Source: Macrothele yani
Lineage: Eukaryota; Arthropoda; Arachnida; Araneae; Macrothelidae
DNA length: 64,000 nucleotides
Assembly: GCA_039090855.1 (NCBI GenBank)
Contig: CM076996.1
Coordinates: 51,612,469-51,676,468, forward strand
Direction of reading: 5' to 3'
A program made the position numbers and the translations under genes. Shown here one piece after another: positions 21,691 through 33,568 of the stretch; the first letter of the stretch is position 1; every line of letters begins with the position of its first letter. A model generated the notes under the pieces. That model made no database searches, was not told the DNA's origin, and saw nothing but the letters and a program-made list of their open reading frames with translations.

Positions 21691-21909
21691 GATGGGGATG
21701 ACTGGGGACCAACCCTATTGAAAATACTGTAATTTTGGGGCTATGAGCCACATTTCCAGGAAAAATCGTATGTGGCTCCAGGAAAAATCGTATGTGGCAT
21801 GTGTAATGCAACATAATTGCAGGCCTGAGGTAACGTAAACATCCCAGAGTGCTGTGCTCAAAAGAATAGATTCTAATGACAAAACGTATGCTATTATGGT
21901 GATGATACG

Positions 21910-22073
21910 ATGGTGATGTCAAAGGAAGGGGTGCGTGCAGCATTGCTCTATGAATATTTGAATGGTGCGAAAGTTATGGAAGCACTTGGTAAATTGTGAA
22001 ACACATTCGGTGACAATATTATTGGACAGAGTACTTGCTATGACTGGTATAGGAAATTCCACACTGGTGTATG

Positions 22074-22160
<87 letters not shown>

Positions 22161-22966
22161 GGCAAACCAGTAAGGTTGAAGATGATACAGTGCAACATGT
22201 GCTATCGGAAAAGCGTGACGCAACACTATGGGAACTGAAAACATCTCGTAGTATCATCAACACCGGACTTCAGAAGTTGGGATATTCGTGTAAACTGTGC
22301 AAATGGGTACCCTATGCTTTGTCTGACCAGAAACGGATGCAACGCTACTCCATTGCTGTTTCTCTGTGTGAAAGAAAAAATTGGGAGGACTTTTTGCATC
22401 GGTTGGTCTCGGTTGATGAAAACGGGTCACATACGTGAATGTTCTGCAACAAAAAGCATGGATGAAGCAGGGACAATCCCCACAGAAGATACCTAAGCCA
22501 CTCCTTCATGGAAGAAAGGTGATGCTAAATTGCTGGTGGGATTGTTGCTGTGTGATTCACTATGAACTCCTACCATGGAACAATACCATCCCAACGTATG
22601 CTTACATCCAACAGTTAGACTTTCTCCATGCTGCACTGCAAGAAAAGTGCCCAGCTTTAATTAATCGTCATGGAGTTGTTTTTCACTAGGATAACGCTCG
22701 TCCATGTGTCACTTTATGGAACCAGCGAAAATTGCAAGAGCTGGAATGGGAAATATTGTTGCAGCCCCCTTATTTCCCAGACCTTGCCCTGTCCAACTTT
22801 CATCAGTCTTTGTCGAATTTTCTCTCTGAGAAAAACTTTGTTAATGATGATGATGTGAAATATTGCATGAATGACTTTTTCAACTCCTGCTCATCATATT
22901 ACAACTCATACGTAGATCGGGGGAACAAGGTCATCAGTTCCAATGGGGACTACTTGGACAATTACA
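21910..22966 (+). pseudogene. mariner transposase pseudogene
   Basis: A mariner-type transposase readable over several frames: SKEGVRAALLYEYLNGAKV, then GQSTCYDWYRKFHTGVWD; a dinucleotide tract (22077-22157); then VEDDTVQHVLSEKRDATLWE, the palm with VSVDENGSH (first catalytic Asp), HGRKVMLNCWWD, a damaged HDNARPH-type block (RITLVHVS region, D retained in one frame near 22690) and PPYFPDLALSNFHQSL, where the third catalytic Asp of PSD is Asn. It ends SSNGDYLDN near 22964. At least four frame breaks, one in-frame stop and the Asp-to-Asn change make it dead. Terminal repeats were not identified. Confidence 0.85.
22077..22157. repeat. (TC)17-ACAC-(AG)21 hairpin microsatellite
   Basis: 34 bp of TC (22077-22110), acac, then about 43 bp of AG (22115-22157). 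The two halves are reverse complements and could form a hairpin. It sits inside the mariner reading frame, between TGVWD and the KVEDDTVQHV block. Confidence 0.95.
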
Positions 22967-22973
22967 GGGCTGC

Positions 22974-24150
22974 CAGACGTGCACCAATTGCGCCAGCCCG
23001 CACCAAAACATTCTTGCGCCATTCTGCTAAAAAATCGCGATTTTGACGAAATCTGCGCCAAAAGTTGAAATTTACCGGTCGTCGATTTTTTAATCTTACG
23101 ACATTCAAAATCGATTCAGCGGTTAATTCGTGCGCGAGATTCTTCCGCAGATTCACGGAGTCCACCCCCCCTTTTTTTTTGTCATTTTCGAGATCGATAC
23201 AAAAGTGAAGAAATTTTCGGGGTATTAGTTAGGAGGAGGGGGGGGAGGGGGTTGTATTCCATCTGCGGACGTTGTTTTGTCTTAATGTTCGGAAACGGAA
23301 GTTAAACGTATTGCAGATTTTTCCCATAATGGTATTTTTTCTCTCGCGATGCTGCTTCTGTTCAGTATTGTTGTTAAATATAATTTCATTGCTGTAATTT
23401 CAGCTTGAAATTGTAGGCAATGATTTCTGATAATGGAAGTTAGGCCGCCTGAAAATTTCCCCGTAATCTTCGGCCACGAGGTTCTTATGCTGATTCAAGG
23501 AATTCCGTCTTTTTTGTTATCATTTGGACCATTTACGAGATCGATGCACAACTGAACTGAAATTTTGGGAGGAGGAAGAGGAGGGGGGGGGTCCTTTTCT
23601 CCGTCGAAGGACGGAATTTCATTCTTTGAAAACGGAAAGTAGACTGAGGTGAGATTTCTCTCATAATCGTAATTTTGTTTTCTCGCGATGTTTCCTCTAC
23701 CCAGTATTGTTAGATATCCTTTTATTCCATAAATATTTGTATTTCAGCTTGAAAATGTTGGACAAATTTCCGAAAACGGAAGTCAGACGGAGTGAAGATT
23801 TCTTCCACAATTGTATCCCTTCCCCCTCAATGTTCCCACTCCTATGTAGTTGTTAAATGTCACCACCTTCATAAATGTGTGTGCATTTGAGCTTGATGAA
23901 GATGGGGGAAATTTCAAAAAACGGAAGTGACGAAGTTTGGAAATTTGTAAGAATTGATGCATGGTGTTCAAAAAAATTATTCATTCTCTGAAAATTACAC
24001 CATTTATCTAAAGCAGTGAAAGCTCTGATATCAGAATCCATGGTTCGCAGGCTGAAAGTTCTTTAAGCATGATGGATGAAATTGTCATCTGAGGGTTCTG
24101 TCAGAAAGAGGTTATATATTTGGAAAACTACCAAAAATTCGTTAAAAAAA
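22974..24150 (+). repeat. Dispersed repeat R1, copy 2, preceded by a hAT-like terminus
   Basis: Begins cagacgtgcaccaattgcg, close to the left end cagacgtgccaactctcc of the hAT at 58806. The segment 23280-24130 matches R1 copy 1 (1-780): cggaaacggaagt, ttattccataaatatttgta, and the terminal gatggatgaaattgtcatc. It has G-rich runs at about 23231-23252 and 23580-23591. A right terminus was not found, so calling it a non-autonomous hAT is tentative. Confidence 0.55.
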
Positions 24151-24430
24151 AAAAAAATGTAAATCAGTACGAAGACAGACGTCTGCAAACAGTTGGAAAG
24201 TTTTTTTTGTTTTCTTATTTACGAGCATTTCAATAAAAAATATGATGCAACAAGGCGGTATTGTTGCTCTTGGAGGTGATTGCGTGCTGTGGGAAGCTCA
24301 GTGTCATACACGTTTGTGGGTGTCCCTGTTCTAGCTACAGAACTTCTTCTTTGGACTGTTGGGTTACCTGCAAATCGCAACTTTTCTGTAGGAAATTATG
24401 GTTCAAAATCAACATGGTATTCGTGGATTA
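24151..24430. other. Intron sequence with no recognised feature
   Basis: Short AT-rich spacer between R1 copy 2 and a Tc1/mariner element. Confidence 0.35.
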
Positions 24431-24432
24431 TA

Positions 24433-26100
24433 CAGGGTGAGTCAAAAGTCACAGAACACCCTTGTATTTCAGAAATGGGAGGGAAAATTAAATATCTGAA
24501 TACCTCAGCAAATAATCTGTTAATGGGCCTATCTTTTAGGCTTTTTCCGAAGCATGGCCGCCATATTAGATCAAGGTTAAATTTTTCAAATGGTAAGGGG
24601 GTCATGTTGCACATCAAACAAGACCAGAATTTTCTCAGAAATTGAGTGCCATGATCAGATTTGAGGTACGTGTTGTGGTTTCCAAGCTATCAACACAGAA
24701 AGTTAAAATAACAGCCTCTAAAAGTACCCTGTGATGTGCAGCTATTTGATGTGTTTAATGTGTTGTCCCTTCTGCTGAACACAGAGCTGAAGGCATTTGA
24801 TCCAGTTATTATGCACCTGCATGAGAATATTGGGAGAAATGCGGTTACAGGCCTCCAGGATGTGTTGCTGAAGGTGGTGTTTGTTGCGGATTTTCTCAGC
24901 ATACACCAGGTGTTTCAGATGACCCCACAGATAACAGTCAAGTGGTATGAGGTCGGGGAATCTGAGTGACCATTTCACAGGACCACACTGGCCAATACAA
25001 TGACCAGGGAATTGAACATCTAGCCATTGACGAACAGTTGCTCCGTAATGTGGTGGATCCCCATCATGTTGGAAATAACAGGGGAACTGCCATCTTTATT
25101 CTGAAGGGAAGGGAACACTGTTTCCTGTAGCATTTCCAGGTAGCGCTGAGCATTTAGGTTATTGTCGATGAAATTGGGCCCGATTACACGGGTGCCCCAT
25201 ATTTCACACCACACCATAACCTTTGCATTACCAACGACTTTGGATGGTTCCGTCCAGTGAGGGTTCCTGTCGCTCCAGTACCTGTTGTTCTGATGGCTAA
25301 CTTCACCACTGACATAAAATTTGGCCTCGTCACTGAGCAAAATGCCCTGTGCAAATGAGGGATCCCGTTGATGTTGGTCTAAAGCCCAGGTGTAGAACTC
25401 GACATGTATATCAGGGTCATCTTCTGAGAGTTGCTGCTGCATCTGGATCTTGAACGGATGCCAGTGAGCGGTGTGAAGAATCTGTACAATGGCTGACTGG
25501 CTGATACCACATTCTGCAGCGAGATGTCGTGTGCTATGTTGTGGACTCTTTTCAAATGATGCCAAGACTATTGTTGGGGTTTCCTTGTCGGTAGCACTTT
25601 TCGTCCGACCACTACGTGGCTTGTCAGCTACAGTCCCAGTTTCACAAAATTTGGATATCAGATATGCGACAGTGCTGTGTGAAATTCGTGGTTTTTCTGG
25701 GTGTCTGTTGTTGAAGTCTGCGGCTATGATATGGCAGCTGCGTTCCCCAGACATTAGGATCACCTCAGTCCTCTCCTCTTTCGTCAATGCCATCTCCAGT
25801 TACCTGCAACAAACAATGGTCATTTCAACTTTCTGTGTTGATAACTGTGAACCACAACATTTATGTCAAATCTCATTACGGCAATCAATTTCTGAGAAAA
25901 TTATGGTCTTGTTTGATATGCAACATTGACCCCCTTACCATTTGAAAAATTTGACCTTAATCCAATATGGAGGCCAGGTTTTAAAAATAGCCTAAAAGAT
26001 AGGCCCCCTCATTGATTCTTTGCTGGGGTATTCACAGATATTTCATTTTCCCTCCCGTTTCTTAAATACAAGGGTGTCCTGCAACTTTTGACTCACCCTG
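24433..26100 (-). mobile_element. DD41D Tc1/mariner transposon with long terminal inverted repeats
   Basis: Termini cagggtgagtcaaaagtcac and, mirrored, gacttttgactcaccctg; TA duplications at 24431-24432 and 26101-26102. The terminal inverted repeats run ~280 bp (24433-24715 and 25815-26100) with many substitutions, much longer than the 25-50 bp usual for the group. A single transposase gene with one frameshift lies between them on the minus strand. Catalytic spacing is DD41D, as in the rosa-type lineage of Tc1/mariner (family knowledge). Confidence 0.9.
24742..25793 (-). pseudogene. DD41D transposase with one frameshift
   Basis: Starts MALTKEERTEVILMSGERSC at an ATG at 25793. N-terminal helix-turn-helix with RPSGRTKS-like linker (KPRSGRTKS), a second HTH, then LLSDEAKFYVSGEV (first Asp), VVGNAKVMVWCEIW, and after a frameshift near 25040-25080 FQHDGDPPHYGATVRQW (second Asp) and SLRFPDLIPLDCYLWGHLK (third Asp). 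Between the second and third Asp are 41 residues. Ends with VQQKGQHIKHI near 24742. Total about 350 residues, the usual family length. Apart from the frameshift it is well preserved, with no in-frame stop in the N-terminal 257 codons. Confidence 0.9.
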
Positions 26101-26313
26101 TACAGTGATTTTTTTTTTCTTTTTTCTTTTTGAACTTCACTGCCTGCATAATATATAAAGGGAAGTACAATACTTGTGTTACTCGTCCTCCTAATGTGTA
26201 AAATATCTTCACACCCTGTTTACAGAAAAGGGAAGAGGTGTGAAAGACAGTTAAGTGTGGCACAGTGCACATTTGTTATTAATCCTGGGGTGCTGGAGTA
26301 AATGTGTTTAGCC

Positions 26314-29300
26314 CAGGGGTTGAAAAATATTTTTAAATTTAGGAGCCAGCTGAAAATATCAGGAGCCAGCACCTCCCCTGAAATAAAGTATGCATTCCTG
26401 AAAATCAACGTAGGACCAAAAATGCGGAAACAAGCTTTCAGGTATAAAGTAATGAGTAAATTTCAAACATTTGATTGTGCGAATGAATGAATGTGGAACT
26501 GAAAATATATAACCTAACTGTTTTATTTCTGCAAATTTTTTTTTTTATAACTAACCAAAGGTAACGAAGGACCTCTCGGGCCAGGAGCACGTGCCTCACA
26601 GAGCCATGATCAATTGTTATATATGCTTTTTTTTTATCTAAACAATAATTGAGCATGAAATATAGAGCCAGACCTGAGAAATATAATAGGATGAACATGA
26701 GTAGTATTTACACATTTTCCAAAGCGCTGAAATTATAAACCTGGTTTTTTAGGGAAACACACACACTTTTGGGATCCCCAAATTCCAGGAGGTTTAAAAT
26801 TTAAGGGAATAAAAAAAAAAATGCAGTGATATGCTAATGTAATTATGAATAAAAATGAAACAGACTTCTACATAAATCTGCGATATATTTTGTCAAACAT
26901 TTTTCTAGGATGGAAGGTATCATATAATAAGTATATATTTGTAGACTGTCCTACTGATAAAGCATTAATAAAGTTTACATAATATTTGACTGTTGTTCTC
27001 TCCTGATAATTCCTACAATACAGAAGATTGATTTTTTGCTAATAATCAGCAGTTCTGCTATAATAAAAATTAAACTTGCACACAGAAGTTTGTATTAATA
27101 AGCATTAATGTACTAATAAAAGAAACAGTATTGACTTCAATATTTGTATTTGATTTGAAGAAAATTAGACAAAATCTGAGAAATTGTGAATGTTACCAAC
27201 AAATAATTTCTCAAAAATATGTTTAACAGAAAAATTATTTACATAACAAAACTTTTATTAGTTACATATTTTAATACAAAACTATTTACATAATTGCTGG
27301 AGTTCACTTACTTTAATTCTTCTGTTTCTTAAGGACAGTATCAGTTTCATACACAGGTGCACTGTTTTTGTGATGTCTGAACATGCCGAGTACCTTTTGA
27401 AGAAAAATACCAATGGTCCACTGCTTTCACGTACAGAAGGACCATTCATGTTTATCATCATCAGGTCATACAACATGTTACAGTCCAATCTTGCGTGGAA
27501 TTTATTCTTAATGACATTCATTGTACTGAATCCCCTTTCATAGCACACTGTTGATGCTGGCAATACAGAAACTATAGCAGTTTACTTAATTTGGGGAATC
27601 TATACTTTTTTAATAACGATGCTTGCAGAAGTTCTTGAAAATCCAAACGCTGACCAAGAACTTTGAATTCATATCATTCATTGAGTATGGTTGTAACTCT
27701 TTCAAGGACTGGTAAGTGTTCAGAAAACTTTTGCTGTAACGAAAATAGATCATCAATTGCCAAATTTCTCTAATTTTTGACCAGATGGCCAGCAAAAAAT
27801 GTCAAAAACTGACATATTTGCAAGAAGATTGCAGTCTGGATGCTCAATGAAACGTTCCTCCAGAAATTTCACTCCATTATCTATCATGGCTTCCTTATCA
27901 TTTTTGAACATCTCATTGTCCACGTGTGTAAGTTGTATGTCATTGTATTTTCCATTTAACGCAACACTGTCAATAAATTTTTGCTCCATGCTGCTTGGTT
28001 GACTTTTTAATTCCTTTAATGAATTTATTGCTTTTGATACATATAAAGTAACTTGACTCAAGGGCAGATTCTCACACTAGAAGATCAAAGACAAATGTTT
28101 AAAAACACTTAAGAAGTCAACAAGAAAGTTCATTGTTAATAGGACACGAAAAATCTTGAGCTGTTTCAAAAGCCCTCGTGAAGCAGCTGCTTCAGTGTCT
28201 TTTCCTAGTGAAATGTGCTCAAGGTGCACTACTATAGATTTCCAGTCCTTCAGAACTGCATTCAACACATCTAATTTACTGGGCTACCCATCTCACCCTG
28301 TGCAGGTACTGAAGTTTAAGAAATTTTTACTCCAAACTTTCTGATATATCCTTGAGTTCTCGCAGACGTTTGGGAGAATGGGAGTAAAATGTATACAATT
28401 TCTGAAGTAAAGCATTTACATCAACTACAATTTTAATACCTCTAACAGCATCCAAAACTGCAAGATTGATGCGGTGAGCTATGCAGTGGACTGAAGTTAT
28501 TCCAGCAACATGTTCTTTCATTTTTGCTGCAAGACCATTTGAACGACCAACCATCACTGCTGCATCATCAGTACCAATTCTTAGAAGCCACTTACCATCA
28601 CGCCACAGTAGGCCTAATCGATCCAGTGCTTCTGTAGTTGCATTGAAGTAACCTTCTGCAGTAGCAATTTTTAATTCACCAATAGTCAAGAACACTTCTT
28701 TAACTTTTTCATCTTTTTACATATCTCATACAGAGAATGAACTGTTTTACTGATGATGCATCTGTTGAAGAATCGAGCAGAAGACTAGCATGGGGGCAAT
28801 TCTTTGCTTCAGCTAAAAGATCTTATCTTATGACTTGAGCAATATGTTCAATAAACTCTTTGCACTGTTTATCATTACCATATTCCAAAACATCAATATC
28901 AAATATTTTAAGCAATGTTAATAAGTCACATATATCTGAAAAAGGATTGTTTTTTTTTGTATTTTTGCAATATAATATGCTGTATTAAAAAGTGTTTCCA
29001 TGTGCTGGAACATTTTTTCATCCAATTTTTGGAGCATTGTGCTAATGCAGTTTCACGAGGCTTTAATTTTGCTTCTAAGCATTCCACATATTTTTTATGC
29101 ATTTGCGAAGCAGCATGCTTTTTTGCAAGTTTCCACCTTGAAAGATGCCACACAACCTTTTACAATTCTAGAGCTTCCATCAGATACAGTGGGGAACTGA
29201 GAGCATGGGACACACTTTGCAACACCCAATTTTTTGTCATGGGAAAGCCAACTGAATTCCTCAAGCCATTTTTCCATAAATTTTCGTTTTCGGTCATTAC

Positions 29301-30197
29301 GTGAATCTATCGCATGTGCGAGAGATTCGAAATTCTCATTCGCGCAATTGGAATTTGCAGGTATTTTATTACCACTACTGCAAGGAATTTCCTCGTTGCC
29401 ACTGAAATGTTGCTGTTGAACTATTTCCATTGAACTCTCATTGCGAAACCAGTTTTCTTCGGAACAATGCTTCTTAAAAATGCAGTAAGCGTTTTTTGAC
29501 TACCGTTTCGTTTATTCATTTCGGGAAACAGAAAAGCAAATTAAACAGTACTAAAAACTCTTGACCCCTGAGATGCAATATAAGGCAGCGTACTAACTAA
29601 CAAAGAAATCAATAGCACAATACACGTGAATGCGGGGTAAAAAAAGAGGTAAGCTGAAAGCCTCCATGGTCCATTTTCTCTCTAAAGTAGTTTCGTCGTA
29701 AATCGTATGGACTTTGACCTTGCCTGTTGTGGTTAAAACAATAAACGGACACTTGCACGGGAAGCATAAGTTAGCGGAACGTGGGCTCCCGCTGTAGCTA
29801 CGATACTTAACCTCACAGTCGCAGGTCATGAGTGTATTAAGCTGAACTCTCTCTTCTCCCCAAGTCCCCAACCTTTTCGTACTGCTGCGTTCTTGTTGGC
29901 AGAGTTCCAAGTCTCACAGGGATTCCTCTCAGCTTGCCGCAATGCGACAGCCTTGGGGCACGGAGTACCGGTTTTAAGGGAGCAAACATTCTGTTAGGTG
30001 TTACTCACTAAAATGTTGCTTTTGAACATTGCAGCAAAAACTTTTTGGTAAAAATCAATTTAGAAAAACGCACGAAAAAATTAACAAAAAAAAAAAAAAA
30101 GAAAAATGCAGCAAAATTTCTCCGCATTGAGTTTTCCGTGCACCAAATGTTATGCGCCCATTCCTTATTTCTAGTCGCCCGCAATTTTCGAACCCTG
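26314..30197 (-). mobile_element. hAT transposon (ZNF862/KIAA1586-like transposase) with 8-bp TSD
   Basis: Perfect 8-bp duplications gtttagcc at 26306-26313 and 30198-30205. Ends are CAGGGGTTGAAAAAT and its partner ATTTTCGAACCCTG. The 3.88-kb body carries a decayed transposase (27282-29519, minus strand). A piece of its interior (26440-26620) recurs in reverse at 62170-62335, so the family has other copies nearby. The right end was later included in a tandem duplication (29945-31040). Confidence 0.9.
27282..29519 (-). pseudogene. hAT transposase pseudogene of ZNF862-like type
   Basis: Minus strand, several frames. Start MNKRNGSQKTLTAF at 29519, then after a shift EENWFRNES, EEFSWLSHDKKLGVAKCVPC (TTF/BED-type zinc finger, with HLSRWKLAKKHAASQMHKKY after a shift), then LASLLLDSSTDA region, GTDDAAVMVGRSNGLAAKMK with CIAHRINLAVLDA (RNase H Asp and the CHxH-like block), a SYSKSP-type YSHSPKRLRELK, RWVA-type segment, and MPASTVCYERGFSTMNVIKN, the hAT dimerisation motif with E-RGFS. 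The order matches the ZNF862/KIAA1586-like subgroup of domesticated and free hATs. At least six frame breaks. Non-functional; a domesticated host copy is unlikely, because its hAT ends and TSD are intact. Confidence 0.85.
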
Positions 30198-31040
30198 GTT
30201 TAGCCTATAGTTGACCCCTACAGTGGTTTATTTGTTTGGATAGAGAGAGAGAGAGAGAGTTATACCACTTTAATTTCACACGTGAGGAAGTTTGCTATAG
30301 TGGAAGCTCATACAACTTCGTGGTTTTCCCTGTTGCAAGCTGACAGACTGTATGTACTACACGCAAAGCCAAAAAGAAACCCACATTTTACCCTCCCTAG
30401 CATGAGGTAAGAAAAACTGATTAAAAAAAATAAGTGCTAAAGCATAGTTTATTAGCCCTAAACAAATATTTTCAAACAGTAAATCATAAACCACTTGACA
30501 CAACCTCTGAGCATGGAGTACGGTTTGAAGGGAGGAAAACTTCTGTGAGATGTTAGTCACTAAAATGTTGCTTTTGAACATCGCAGCAAAAACTTTTTGG
30601 CAAAAATTAATTTAAAAAAACGCATGAAAAAATTAGTAACAAAAAAAAAAAAATGCAGCAAAATTTCTCCGCATTGAGTTTTCCGTGCACCAAATGTTTC
30701 ACGGGGTGTTCCTTATTTCTAGTCGTAAGTAATTTTTAAACCCTGGTTTAGCCTATAGTTGACCCCTACAGTGGTTTATTTGTTTGGATAGAGAGAGTTA
30801 TACCACTTTAATTTCAAAACATGTGAGGAAGTTTGCTATAGTGGAAGCTCATACAATTTCGTGGTTTTCCCTGTTGCAAGCTGACAGACTGTACTACGCG
30901 CAAAGCCAAAAAGAAACCCACATTTTACCCTCCCTAGCATGAGGTAAGAAAAAACTGATTAAAAAAAATAAGTGCTAAAGCATAGTTTACTAGCCCTAAA
31001 CAAAGATTTTCAAACAGTAAATCATAAACCACTTGAACAC
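29945..31040. repeat. Tandem duplication of the hAT right end plus flank (two ~548-bp units)
   Basis: Unit 1 (29945-30497) and unit 2 (30498-31040) match almost end to end: ggagtac, aaatgttgcttttgaac, aatttctccgcattgagttt, then the hAT terminus with gtttagcctatagttgaccc, a GA tract, then agctcatacaa and aagtgctaaagcatagttta. The GA tract is ~20 bp in unit 1 and ~8 bp in unit 2. The duplicated block begins inside the hAT and ends in its flank, so it arose after the insertion. Confidence 0.9.
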
Positions 31041-31489
31041 AAAATGAAAGGCCAAATTAAATCTCTACTGTTTTCCAAATTACCTTTTCACATGTTTCGA
31101 AACTTAATTTGTGCTACCTGTAGGCTCCCATGCTATTAATAATCAATGAAGAGTTGGCACTCCAAATTCTTTATAATTACTCACCAAATGCTTCATTTTA
31201 ACATCGTGAGTGATGATTAAAATTAATGTTACTGAAAACTATTACGTATAATCATCACTTTAAAACTGCATGTTTGTAAAATTGAGTTTAATGCTGCAAC
31301 ATTATAATTGGAAAATACGGTATTCAGCTGATTCAAACCTAATTGTTTTTAAATGTGTAAAATCCTATGCTCAGTTGAAGTGCTTGGTGAAGCAGGAGGA
31401 AATGTTGGGTTCAGTACATTTCTTCTATCAATTTGCGTGTTGGTTCCAAAGCTATTCGGGTAAAGGTTCTTAAGATCCAAGGAAACTAT
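31041..31489. other. Intron sequence with no recognised feature
   Basis: AT-rich spacer after the tandem duplication. No coding or repeat signal recognised. Confidence 0.35.
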
Positions 31490-32080
31490 GGTTACCTACA
31501 GATCTCCATACTTAAGGGTCACGAATACACACATGCTGATGTCAGGAAGAATCATCTCTTCCTCCTCAACTGGATTTGGTTTGAACATGGTGTCCTGTAC
31601 TCTTGGCAGGAAGCTTTTGTTTTTGCCTTTCCCAGTGCCTGGCAAAGATACCAAGCTTCCCTGTAGTTATCATCCAATTGTGCTCACAAGCTGTTTGTGC
31701 AAGGTTCTTGAACACGGTAATTTCAGCTTCATTCACTATTTAGAAAACCACCACATACTTTTATCACTACAAAGTGGCTTTCACTGACATCATTCACTGC
31801 GTGATCATCTGCTGCATACATGTCTGTGCATAAGGCATTTGTTGTGCATTGGTGGAAGCACCTGTTTTCTGTTTTCTTCAATAAAGTAAAAGCTTATGAT
31901 CACCCATGGCAGCACGCCATTCTCTGTGACCTGCATGAATGTGGTTTGTGGGGAAATCAGCATACTTTCATTGCCAGTTTTCTTCATGGTCAGATGCTCC
32001 ATTTTATCCATTACATTATTCATTCTTTGAATCAATTGTCTGTTATACAGCCTTCCTCCTGTGGCTTTGGCTAGTTTCAT
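31490..32080 (+). pseudogene. Jockey/CR1-like LINE reverse transcriptase fragment
   Basis: Frames carry PFPVPGKD and YHPIVLTSCLCKVLEH (RT motif 1-2, P-G-...SYRPI.LTS), ENHHILLSLQSGFH (motif with QSGFR), then after a shift FSVFFNKVKAYDHPWQHAI, aligning with the FLD(I)-K-AYDTTW catalytic block, and CDLHECGLWGNQHTFIASFL. The wording SYRPIALTSCLCK and the L-LHECG block are characteristic of jockey/CR1-type RTs. No YADD region or endonuclease remains; the catalytic Asp before KAYD has become N-K. Very decayed. Confidence 0.75.
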
Positions 32081-32344
32081 GTTGACACACATCTTTTGTT
32101 CATCTACCAGTATGCATTTGAAAGGCAGTTGGCTATTAATCAGATTTGTAAAACTGCGAGTAATAATGGTTTAATTCTTGTAACATGATTTAAACTCAGG
32201 CTTCATGCGACAATAACACATAAACATAGAAATCAAGCAAAGACACTCAGAGTCACATATGGTAAAAAGGTTCGTTTAGCGGTAGCTTAAGAAAAAAAAA
32301 AAAAGAAGAACCTGAGACCTAAAGACCTGTATGACTGACTGCCT

Positions 32345-33385
32345 TTGAACTTTGAGAGATCTTAATTGTTTCAGGTTCAACAACAAATACTACTGTCAGC
32401 AAGGAGGACTTCCGATGGGTCACCTCTTTCTCCACTCCTGGCTGAAGTTTGCATGCAATATATCGAAAAAAAAACAACAACATAGTCATGGAACACAATC
32501 TACAACCTTCCATTTGGCTTTGATACGTTGATGATATTTTTGTAATTTGGCCACACAAAAGAACTGACCTTGAATCTCTTGAAAAGATTTCCCTGAAGTT
32601 CCCATCAATAAAATTCATCATCAATGATTGAAGAATCACTCCAAAGCATTGACTTCTTGGATGTCCATCTGACAAGGCAAGGGAATTATCTCAACAGATC
32701 GGTCTACAGAAGACCCTCTGCAATAACAAACATAATCCCATTTTCATCCCACTCCCTCATTGCTCACAAATTTGCCGCCTTAAAAACTTATGTTAATCGT
32801 GCCAGGATTGTCTGCAACACTGAATCTTTCTGCAATGAAGAAATTGACACCATAAAGAAAATTGCCAAAGCCCATCAGTTCCCACCTTCTTCTATTGAAA
32901 AAATCCTCCAAAATTCGCATTTGAAAAATCTGTCTGCTCTCACACCAATACTAATGGAATAACCACCATTCATTGGTTCCATCCCTTTCCACGGATCCTT
33001 CTCTTATAAGATGTGTAAACTCTTCAAAACTATGGGCTACACTCTCACAGTGAAACGAAACCCTCCTGCTATGAATTGCCTGCTTAAAGACAGGGATCCT
33101 GTCTTCGCACTGGACACCCCTGGAGTTTATGCTATTCCCATTTCAACTTCCTATGGTCTCTCAGTGTATATTGGAAGCACATATAGAAGCATCAATACAA
33201 GAATTAGTGACCACAAAAAATATGTTTTCAATGGTCTTCCAAAGACAGCATTATCTGAACTAACCCTTGAAGACACCTCTGCAGTTCCCCTTTGTAAAGA
33301 AAAAAATAAAATAAAATTGCCCCATTCATCAACAAAGCATCTGCGTTTCCAAGAAAGCATTGAAATTTTGTTCACCAAAAACTGA
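32345..33385 (+). pseudogene. Penelope RT (C-terminal part) plus GIY-YIG endonuclease pseudogene
   Basis: Frames give CQQGGLPMGH (RT motif, PMGSPLSP-type), then YVDDIFVIW, an intact active site near 32525, then IDFLDVHLTRQGNYL, SVYRRPSAITNIIPFSSHS and AHKFAALKTYVNRA, the thumb and linker. After two shifts, the GIY-YIG domain at 33011-33385 has TPGVYAIPI, VYIGSTYRSINTRISDHK with catalytic Arg, and RFQESIEILF carrying the conserved Glu. RT precedes endonuclease, the canonical Penelope order. At least four frame breaks, and the N-terminal RT half is missing. It lies on the + strand, same as Sbf. Confidence 0.85.
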
Positions 33386-33568
33386 AATTCCGAGACCCCT
33401 CACCAAACCCCATTTATTTGGATTTCTCTACTAAAATCTGGCAACAGTTCCAGCACCCCAATTTCAAATTGTAGTTCTGGCGACCAGCCCATCCAGTCGA
33501 TCGTGGGTGATCAAGGTCGTAGATTGACCGAAAGCTACCGCTAAACAAACGTTTTTACCATACGTGAC

